From positions 39,473,822 to 39,537,821 of the forward strand of contig OX365955.1 in NCBI GenBank assembly GCA_947247005.1: 64,000 nucleotides of DNA. The letters run 5' to 3'. Shown piece after piece: positions 44,701-56,700 of the stretch. This stretch comes from Spisula solida (taxonomy: Eukaryota > Mollusca > Bivalvia > Venerida > Mactridae). Numbering within the stretch: position 1 is the first letter of the stretch; every line of letters starts with the position of its first letter. The notes under the pieces were generated by a model, which had not been told where the DNA came from, did not search any database, and saw nothing but the letters and a program-made list of their open reading frames with translations. The position numbers and the translations under genes are program-made.

Positions 44701-47700
44701 GATGATGTATTTGGGAACAAATGAGGGTGTGATACTAGTGCTCTCGAATTAGGCCGTTTGCTCGAATAATCGCTGCTCGTATTATCGAGGTTTTACTGTA
44801 TTCTGTTCTGGTACGGTAAAATACATGTTGTTTTGTACAGGTCCACGAACCATTTTCCACGAAAATACAAGGTAATTGCTATGGTTAATAAGTTTGTTAT
44901 TTTGAACATTTTTTATAATCTTTTGATAGTCGATGCATACCAAAAACTGCATATCATCAAGTTCTCTGCTAAATGATAATATATTAGGTGATTATTATAT
45001 GTTTACATTTGATCTATTCATGACGCTTGTCAGCTAGTACGCTGCACGTGTAACAAAATAGAACAAATAAAACAAGTAATTAAGAATTGCAAGCAATACA
45101 GAAGTCCCCTACCGGTTTTAAGCCATTTTCAATGTTTCTGTTGCCATAGCAACCACAATTCTAAATATTTTTAGACGTGCATAATCCCCTTATTGCCCCC
45201 TATCCACAAACCAAGTTTCATAAGCCTAGCTCGGAAACTGTTTGATTTATGTCAGGATCCAGATTTTTTGACGGACGGACTGATGGACGGACGGACGGCA
45301 AACCTATAGTCCCCTCCGGTCAAAAACCGGTAGGGGATTAATAATGCTATATCTACCCTTTGGATAGCATGGTCCTGATGTAGTATTATATTTGAAGCCT
45401 GACTGGCACTTGCATGTGTTCTCACACACTGTATCAGGTATTGTCTGGCAGTCTTCAGTTTGACTACATTCATCTCCCAGTTCTGTGAATAAATCAGTTT
45501 TAAACTATATTGACTAATAAAGTGTGCAGCAGTAACAATATCGAGTTTGGTATACAATTACTTCAAATCACAGAAAATTGTTAAAGAAAATTGATAAATA
45601 CTTAAGTATACCCAGCCTAAAATTATAGTATAGTGAATAACATTTTTGCTTTCGTCGAACCCCTTTGACCTGAACATCTCTTTTATGCATAATTACATGT
45701 GCATGACAATGTCCTTACTCAGAATTATGATTTCATTTATGCGAAACAATCGTGCATTATTGTGACATTGTTAATAGTTTAAACTCAGTTCGTCTCGTAT
45801 AACGTCCAGAGAGCTTGTGGTAACACTAGGCTAGCGCTCAACAATGAAAATATTTTCAAATACATGTAGTTTCAAAAACTGGATAGGTCAATCAGTGGCC
45901 ATTATAATGAAGACAGCTTTGATAGTGTCACATGGCGCAGACAAAGTTATGTGTTTATGATGGTTAACAAGTATTCCGAGTTTAAAAGCATTGCCTTGAT
46001 GATCTGTGAAATAATATGATTTTCAAAAACTTGTATATCAGCTGGTAAATGAAGCTCACAGATCCGACTAACATATCCAGAAAGCTAAGCCATTTTGCTG
46101 GCTTGTTTGCAAACTTGTCTCCCATATTAACACCTTATCGAGACGTTCGATTAGCCGTTATATGTCCCTTACGCCTATTGAAATATAGAGCGGAGAAATA
46201 TTTAACTCATTAAAAGGTATCAAAAGCATTACTTAAATAGAGGATAAATTACATGAGTGTCTTTCCATATTGAATTTATTAAACGAGTTGAATAAAATAA
46301 TAAAATGCGAGGCTCTGCCGAGCATTTTATCGATTTTTTCAACGAGTTTGATAAATTCAATGTGGAAAGTCACAAATGTAATGTTCTTTTTATCATATGT
46401 TAGCCTTTTCCGGCCAAAACATTAAATAGCTACGTATTTTTCACTATAATAAACGCGCAACTTTGACGACGTCGCCTATCCTTTGAATGACGTCGCGTGA
46501 TAGCTTTATTACACTAGCAGGGGCGGATCCAGGATTTGGCGTTAGGGGGGGCGTACATTCATGTATGGACACCCCCCCCCCTCAAAGAAATGTGCGAGCG
46601 AAGCGAGCAAGAAAAAAGGTATCTCTGAGAAGCATTCCACACAATTTCGTTCTTCATCTTATAATATTCATTGATAAAGTTAATGTGAGAGTAAGGCGAG
46701 CAAGAATATAAGCATTAATTATTTGAGCAGCATATCCCGCATACTCATTCCTTACTTGACAAACCTAACTGATAGTGGTTGTGCGAGCGGAGCGAGCAAG
46801 AAAAAAATGCAATCATCTATTTCAGCAGCATACACCACACACTTATCACTTGGTAATATTCACTGATTTAGTAATTGTAAGAATTGGAAAAAATCAGTGT
46901 TTATCTGAGCAGCATACCCAACAAACTCATTGATAAATCGAAAACTTTCATTAAATTTGCGTAGATCTACAGCGAGCGAAACGAGCAAGAAAATTCGTTG
47001 TTTATATTGCAAGGACTAACGATAATCGACTGGATAATATTCACTGATATATAGCTGCTGTGAATACGTCACGAAGAAATAATGCACTGTCTATCTGAGC
47101 AGCATACCCTGCGAACTCCAGTGCTTCACTTTTGTTCAAGTGGAAATGTGAAATACTTGGGATCCAGCGACTAGGGGGTCCAGTTGCTTTCTGCCTCGTG
47201 ACGTTCTAAAAAGAACCACGGAATTCGTCAGCTGCATTCTGAGATATCTTTTTTTAATGAAAAGGACAGGTTTATTAGAAAATCAAGCCAACTGTATTAA
47301 TATTTTATGACTTGTCAGACATTTTTGATGTGCAAGAATCTCTGTAGCCGATGTTTGGCACCATGCTACCAATCAGCCATATCTTGTTGCTTGCATACAG
47401 CATTAAGTTCACTTTAAAATCAATAAATTGATAATTGTTTTATTGACGCGAGCGAAGCGAGCGAAAAAATTGCATATCAATATTGTTCTTACATCCAAAA
47501 TATGATAAATTACCTAGGCTCCGACGATTTTAGGGGGGGCGTACGCCGGGTCCGCCCCCCCTTGGATCCGCCTATGACTAGTGTATTATCAAAAATAAAT
47601 AATGGCTTTATTACGCTACCGCGACGTCAAACATGTGATAACAACATTTATCCAGTTATTCAAGTAATTTACTATGATTGTTATTCATTATTTGTGGACA

Positions 47701-50700
47701 CAATATCGAAGCAAAGGACACAGCAAATACATGTAGTCGATAATTACTATAAGAAAACAATAAATATCGCCTACTTACTTTTATTTGAACAGTAGGTATC
47801 AGTCGGATGGGCGATTGTCATGTCATTTGGACATTTACATGTTCCCCCATCACATCGAGCCATCATCACTGTATCGTCACATTCTTGATCGTTTGTACAA
47901 GATGTTGGTAGAACTATTTGTGTGTGATATAAAACTCAATATTAAGAGGAATTGATATAAGTTTTTTTTAAAACTGGTTTTCCAATCCATTAGCTTTTTC
48001 CATGTATGTATTATGGTAAATGTTGTACGTCTATTGAAAACAAATACAGTTTATTTAGAAAACGGATCGTATTTTTACGGAGATGGCTTTACTATACTAC
48101 TCAAAGTTTGATAAGGGTCAAGAAATCAATATACATGTCCTTGTAACGTAAACTGAATACAAACCGATTAAGAAAAACAATTCTACAAATATTAAAATAT
48201 CATCTAATCTGCTTTGAAATTACGAAAATTTCATACGTTGCATTTGGTATGCATTAGCGTATTGTCGTCTTTTTCAAGGTTACTGATAAACCCTATGGAC
48301 AGAACCCAAAGTGGCAAGTATAACTTGGAATTGTTCGTCTATTTTCTGTTCTCATATCGATTAAGACCCAAAGATGTCAAAAACGTACTGTATTCGGTTA
48401 ACACAGATGCTTGAATACAGCACACACATTTCAGTGAGACTGGGCTTATCAGCACTTAGACATCAAATATCAAAGCAATATTCACTCTTTTACAATATTA
48501 CAGTTCCTGAAAATTACATCACGTCAATCTTATTCAATTAGCAAAGTATTCACAAGGACAATTGGTCGACTGTCCCTTATCACATTTTGAGTAGTATACA
48601 ATGTATTAAAGGGACTGCCTCATGTATTGGTGTATTGCGAAAATAAAATAAAATTGTCAAATATTCATGTAAATTTGGTATAGTTTCCTGTATATATAAC
48701 AACCACATTGACATAAAAAATAACTTGGGAAACATCGGCATTTTGTAGTAATTTAGCATTTTACACCCAAAATTCTATAGGGTATTAATACCCTATAGAA
48801 TTAGCATTACTATCACTTAAATTGCCGGAAATTTGTTTCCATTCGATGAAAACGAATTGCGAAACGAACCAAATACCTCACAGATGTTTCGGCTTTAGTT
48901 TGTTGAAGTTACAGTTTGATCATGTGTGAATTACATAATTCACAAAACATTTTGGAAGGAAACTCGGCGATATTTTCAAACAGAAAAATACTGAGTGCCA
49001 AATATCAAGAGTGATTTAAATTGCTTATATGCCATAAATCTTTCATAAAGCAACCACCAGTGACTTTCTATTATATAAATACTTGGTTAGGTAGGAAAAA
49101 TACGTCATACAAAAACTTTAGCCCGATCTGTGAGTCAGCACCTTTAAACAGGGGAAATTGACTTGAACTTTATGTTTCATATCTATCAGTGGTCGTATCA
49201 AAAAAGTAGTCTTTCTTTGTGGGAGTATTACTGGGTAATAATCAAACAAAGTAATAAGATCATTAATGGGTCTGCCATGAAGTGGTCTCATGCATTCTCG
49301 ATATCGACATTACAGCATATAACCCGTATTTCCGGAATCGAAATTTCACGGTCAGGGGGGCAGCGAGCAATACGCCGTATAGCGGGAGTGTATATAAAAT
49401 TTCTTTTTTCAACGTTTAAATATGAAAAACGTATAAAACAATTATATTACATTATCATTAAACATATTTGTTTTTAAACATTAGCAAAAATTATCCAAAA
49501 TATGCTTTTTATTTGAAATATTGCATTTTATTCTACATTGCCGCTTCGATCCGTATACCGATGGCGAGAAATATACGCATATTTCAAGTTAAGGATGTTG
49601 GAGCGCTTAGGACCCCACCTTCAGAATTTGCTAAAATTTTGTCAGGAAGTAAAGAAATCTATCCTGACACAAAATATGATGAAAAAACATTAGGTCACGG
49701 AACTCGTTTTTCGGGTAATCACCCCTGATTGAAGTGTGTATGAATTATTTTTATAATTCCATGGAAATTGGTAAATTGGTGGTGGTGTTCAAATTTGACA
49801 TTTTTATTTGATGTCTGTGATCTAAATAATAAAATATTTTTCAATATAGTTTGGGTACACATTGTTATACATGATCAAGATACCAAAAAGGGTATATTTA
49901 ATTTTGGTCTAATATATATTGCTCTTTTACCCCACCCACTTCATATTTAATGCAGCAAAATAGCACCCAGGTAAAATCCTAATAACTTTTTTTCCCACTT
50001 TAAACTTTTTTTTATATTTTGTTAAATAAATCTAGTGACACAGATCTTCAAAATTATGCAATAAAAATATATGTCACGGAGGTACCTTTTTCGCAATTTT
50101 TGTTTGTATTTTGGTTAAATGTGGCTAAAATGCTGAGAAAATCAATGAAAACGCTTAAAATAAAATTTATTGAACATGTAAATATCGCGAAAAAAAACAC
50201 ATCAACACACAATAAACAAACATTACCAAACGAACCTGACTCCCAAAAAAGTCATTTGGCATAAATAGCAATATTTTAATTTTTGTACCCCACCCACCTA
50301 TTTTGTAATGTAATATTTTTCTCATAATGGAAGCCGTCATTTCGATTATTATTTTCTAATTTTATTGCATAATACTTATCCAAACTGTTCAATTTGATTT
50401 ATTTTAGATTATTTTTACACATTTTTACATTTATAAGGCACATAACGTACTATGACAAATGACGCATGCGCATTAAACCGATCCAGCATCCTTAAACATA
50501 TTATTTAGACAAAAATATTGTCAGTTGTCAGTGTGTTCTAGTAAAACCTTTTACAAATTCTTATCATTTGGCTTAGTATCGAAGTGGTCTTTGTAATCCT
50601 TTCTATTTCAATAGTAGTAGCAAGAGTGGAGTATTTAATGTGTGTTACTTTAAAGCCTAGGTTCCACTGAGCAATTCCACATCGGCAATGTTCTCCCGAT

Positions 50701-53700
50701 TTCTTCCGATAACACCCGATTCATCACAATTCCTTACGGTATCACAAACTGGCTCATTCATGACTTCCCCGAAGCTTCCCCTAGACCACGAGAAACCTGT
50801 TCCCGATGTCCCGAATGCTCATTTATTTCAATCGGGAGTACACCACCGAGGCAAAAAATTGCTCAGTGGGACCTAGGCTTAATGTTCATGTATGTTTCAT
50901 AGATATAACCAAACTAAACAAACTTACCACCAGGGTCTATACATCTACTGTCCCCGGCGTACTCTACATATGTGCTTTCTTGTATCCAGAACGTAGTAAA
51001 GTTGCGTACAATGGTACATCTGAATAACATATAAATTCGAGCAATGAGTATCAATATTACAGTGTCCACATATTTGTAAATGTAAGTATAACGGTTTTGA
51101 ATTGGAGAAAGTTCGTAGTTTTCGTCCCCGTAATTCTGGACCACCCCTCCGACGTACATATAGTATGAGTATCTTTTCACATAGAATTGATTAAACGTTT
51201 GGAATAAAATGATAAAATTTATCACAGTTTAGTATGACACATATCGATGGCAACGCTCTAAAATGCTATCTTATAATGTACCAGATTTATATAGCGCCCT
51301 TTTCATGCGAACGCACGTTCAAAGGTACTTTACCCATGTTGCAGCCACAAGGGTGCAGGCGCATCCTCTACCAGTGCAGATACAGCATGATCTGACCAGA
51401 GGGATAGACTGAGAGAAAGCCCCTGAAGGGAGAGAGAGACATTAGATACAGGCATGTCCGGCGCTGCAGAGGTGCGCCTAGCTCTTATTTCGAATAGACA
51501 GCCTGGTTCTTTAATGTGCCCGGTGTATAGCATCGATACACAGCTTCCTGGCACTTCCAGATACTTTGCAGACCACACGGTCAGATATAGCGGGAAATAT
51601 TATAAATATTTTAGAAATGTCAAGTTCCGATGCCAGGGATTGAACCCACGACCTCTGTATTGACAGCCCAGTGCGTTACCACTGAGCTAAATCCGCTTAT
51701 CTTGCAAAGATAAGGAACTGTACTTTTTGTGAAAATTGCATGTTCGGGATCTGCTTCACCCAGTTGTAGCAGCTTTGGAAAACCCCTCTACAACTATATC
51801 ATGACGAAGCTGCAGCATGTTCGGTGTTTTGTCTTCCACAAACACGTTATTTAAAGCCACATTAGGCCTTAAACAGCTATTTTCAAAAAGCAAAAACTTG
51901 GTAACCTATCTGAAGAGACATGGATTTTGAGCACTTAAGATGAGTCCTAAAGTCGAAACACAATAAGATGAAAGAAAAAGAAATACAACATCCAATTGGT
52001 TTGATTACAAAATGATGAATTGTAAACAAAAAATGCACAATTTATAATCTAAGGGAAGCAACTCTTGCAAAATTAGTATTTTGTCATCCATACATTTTAC
52101 TTAAATATGATTTTGGCATACTATTTCGACAGATACATTTAACAATATGATTTTGGCATACTATTTCGACAGATACATTTAACATTCTGTCGTCAATTAT
52201 TGGTCATTTGTGAATATATCCTAATTCCTAGTAATTTACTGGATGATCGAAAAAAAGGTTTCGGGAGAGATAATGTGGCTTTAAGGCTTTTCTGATTGGA
52301 TGATCGCTTCGGCATTATTGATATATGATTATATCATTATAATGATACAACCCCCCCCCCCCCCCAAACACCAAAATTGAATCTTCGGTATTTTGAAGTG
52401 AAGTTATCTATATTACATAGTTAGTACAGTACCTCAATATTGATTGGTGTACATCGCAGTATGCTGTTACAAAGACCTAAATATACACAGATTGGACACT
52501 TAATTGAAAACGGAGAGAAAATGCAAAATTACATGCAGCAGATTCTGATATTTTGCATGAACACTTTTGTTTGTCATCCTTTTTTAATGACCAATGTCTC
52601 ATTTTGAAGAGCTAAGCTTCTTCTACTGCATGATGTAACTTTTTTTTTCTATCTCTAACAGAATTAAAAAAATATTGTTTGAATGATGCAGATCGGGTAT
52701 TTTCTGATAAAATTGGAATTTCCATTAAAATGAATGTAGGTCTGGCCCTTTGAGGTCCCCTTTGAGGTCTATTGTTTTATAACATGACTGATTTCAATAA
52801 ATTAGGTATTATTTTAAAGCAGAATAATAAATCTATTGCATAAACTTATTAGTTTTTTCCTTTGTATATTAAAACAGGAGATATAAGGTATTAAGAACAA
52901 ACGAGATTTCGCGAGATTTCAGAAAACTGCCGCGAGATATTGTGACATTTGGTAGAGTTTTCCAATCATTTTATAATTAGGTCTTTGGCTGCTTTAACAA
53001 TAATAAGACTAAGAATAAGAATAATAATAATAATAAAAGACTTTATTTATGGAGGGAGTTTACTTGACATAATTGTCAATCTGTCGTAAGGCCCTCAACA
53101 GTAATACATTGAAACAACTGAAACATGGCATCAATAAATCTAATGGATATGTACAAAATATCAGCCGTATGGATATATATTGAAATTATAAATATGTCAT
53201 ATAATTTGTTTTATGTGGTAGACATGACAAATAATATACATATAACACCTACAAAATCAATACATACCAACACAATTGTACATGTACACAAATTTGTCCA
53301 CATTGTGTTTCCTCATAGAATAGAACCATTGAATATAACCGGCTTTGAACTGATTGCTATGGTATCAGGTATGCGTTAGCGCTACGCTCACATAATAGAG
53401 AGGTTGCGATGCGAACGTGTACGAATACGTGTACGTGTAGCTACCCGTACATGTATACGTACACGTTGCAATTAAAATTGACTTGCAAAAAGACAACGTA
53501 TGCGTGTAACATCACATAACAGTTGCAACATGATTACCTGCGAGCCTTGAGCGAGCAGGTATATTGGATAGCATAAAGTAAAAAGTCCATGGAGGGGCAC
53601 GTGACCTGTTCTCGATGGTATACGATTTCAAAAATAAAATCCAAAAAAATATGCATTTTGTAAGAATGTCGTGAACCAGACTAATTCCATTATTCCATGC

Positions 53701-56700
53701 GGATAACATCGGTCTTTGTCGCATTGCAATAGTTTATTTACCGAAGAAATCAGAACTGTCGAAATTTCAGTGAGCGCTAGGCAATATTGAGACCATGGAT
53801 CAAAACAGCAGGTGACTGCAGCTGCATAAGCACAGCGCTTCCCAGTAGCAATGCAACATGATTTTTTTCTAAACATCAAATATGATAAAACTTTATATTG
53901 TTAAATAGAACTATCATTTATGATAATAAAAGTGAAATAAATAATGAAAAAACTTTGTTCAAACTAAAGTTATGATGTTTTTCCTAAGTTTCTTCGTGAA
54001 TCGATAATGATAGTTTGTATAAACTCACTGAGACTACCGTCGATAAAATATTGGGTTTCCCGTGCATACACATACCTGTGTGACGAAGTACATATTATAT
54101 TTTCGTCTGTCACACGCCCGTTACTTGTAGAAACTACACATACCTGGATGACGAAATACCCAAAAATAGTATTCACGTACACGTTACACTTTGCCTTTCG
54201 CAACCTCTCTACTGTATTATTGGAACGAACGACAACTCTTGGTAGAGATTGCTTCAGCGCACCGATATTCTCATGGCTAACAAATCATTGAATTATATAC
54301 ATACACGATGTAGACAGTTTCTTTAGTCGAGCCTGGTGTCCATGTAAACTCCACACTCTTCTTTTCTATGTTGTTCGTGTGTGTTATGGCTGCCGTCTAA
54401 ACAAATACATGTAGAGTCCGGTTAGGATATTGTGACAGTGATGTTGCAGTTTATGTGTACGCAAAAAATCACAACCATTGTCTAAACAGGTAGAGCGAAG
54501 TTAAGTATGTTAGTTTAGCATGTTTGTACAGTATAAGCCTTTATAATTGGTTTTACACCGTTATAGTGGACTCGACCACTGCGTCATTGGATTTTTATCT
54601 TATTTTAGACATATCGTCTAATTAAAAAACCCACAAAATAATGCGATTTTTCACTCAACAACATGGTGTTTTTTTAACTTTTAAAAACACATTTTGAATT
54701 TTATGGTCAAAGGGAGGTAACTCGTCACAAATTGTCTAAGGCAAAAAGTGGGCAATTATAAACCTAAATTGAGATTTATTCACATCATTGTTTTTTTGTT
54801 TCTGCCTACGTGATAAGGACAATTTGGACATACACTTGAACACGAACTTGATCTGCAAAGAGGGAACAGAGCTGCTTTAAAAACCTGATGAACACACGAC
54901 AAAAATGTGCGACAGATTCTACGGTCAGATATATCTTTTGTATTGAGTACATCATATACTACGCAACCAGAGTCGTGTATTTATTTTCTGCGCAGATAAT
55001 TACAAACATTTTATTGGGTCAATAATCAAGATAGACAGCTAACGCTGAAAAAAGCAAAGAGACAAATAGGTTCTAGGGTAAACATGCATTTTAAAAATAT
55101 ATAAAAGCTTATAAAATATAGTGGCGAGTAGTGGTGCGCGCTTTGGGATCCAGATGTCCCGGTTTCTATCCCCGTCTGTGTCACTGCTTAATTTCTTCAC
55201 TGAGCGAGAATAACCCGCAATGCTCCTTTCGACCAATGTGTGAACTGGTACCCGAGTATATGCTCGATATTCCGGAAGCAGCGAAAGTCTATACAGATTA
55301 CGAATTGAGTGTCTATACAGATTTGAATGTCGTAAAGCTGGTATAATGTCGTAAATTATATAAGTGTCTATACAGATTTGAATAATTACATATTTCCTGA
55401 CATACACGCATAAATTATACATTTGGTGCCTATACAGATTTGGATTTTTCGGCGGTACAAATCTGTATAGACACAAGTTCAAATCTGTATAGACTTTAGA
55501 CTTTTCGGCCCAGTGTCTATACAAATTTGACCAAGAGTCTATACAGATTCGGCAGTACAAATCTGTATAGACAAGGGGTTCAAATCTGTATAGACTTTCG
55601 ACTTTTCGGACCAAGTGTCTATACAGATTTGATTAGGTGTCTATACAGATTTGATATATTGTCTATACATATTAGAACATAAGTCTATACAAATTTGAAC
55701 CGTCCCAGCAATGGAAATGTCTGTCTATACTGTCTATATATTGTTGCCTGGTGTCGTTACATATTTGATGCCTACTGTCTATACATATTTGGTGTCTATA
55801 CCGATTTGGCGCCTTGTGTCGATACATATTTGGGGTCTATACAGATTTGGTGCCTAGTGTCTATACAGATTTCCGGGTGTCTGGTGTCTATACAGATTTG
55901 GTGTCTATACAGATTTGGTGCCTAGTGTCTATACAGATTTGGTGTGTATACAGATTTGGTGCCTAGTGTCTATACAGATTTGGTGTCTATACAGATTTTG
56001 TGCCTCGTGTCTATACAGATTTGGTGTCTATACAGATTTGGTGCCTAGTGTCTATACATATTTGGTGTCTATACCGATTTGGCGCCTTGTGTCGATACAG
56101 ATTTGGGGTCTATACAGATTTGGTGCCTAGTGTCTATACAGATTTCCGGGTGTCTGGTGTCTATACAGATTTGGTGTCTATACAGATTTGGTGCCTAGTG
56201 TCTATACAGATTTGGTGTGTATACAGATTTGGTGCCTAGTGTCTATACAGATTTGGTGTCTATACAGATTTTGTGCCTCGTGTCTATACAGATGTGGTGC
56301 CTAGTGTCTATACATATTTGGTGTCTGCATGGTGTCTATACAGGTTTGGTGTCTGCATGGTGTCTACACAGATTTGGTGCCTAGTGTCTATACAGATTTG
56401 ATGCCTACTGTCTATACATATTTGGTGCCTTGAAGTTGTGTCTATACAGATTTGGTGCCTATAGTGTCTATACATATTTGGTGTCTGGTGTCTATACAGA
56501 TTTTGTGTCTGTAAAGATTTGGTGCCTAGTGCCTATAAAGATTTGGTGTCTGGTGTCTATACAGATTTGATGTCTTGAAGTTGTGTCTATATAGATACAT
56601 ATTTGCGAACATTGCGAACCCCCATCTATACATAGTTAAGCCTTTCTAGGTAGCAATACTCAGTATATAGAACGAGCCAAATATGTATAGACACCCAGTA

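Noticed and set aside
55695..56239. VYTDL/FGVYTDL frames
   Set aside because: Translation of the CTATACAGATTTGG array; stops appear with each indel.
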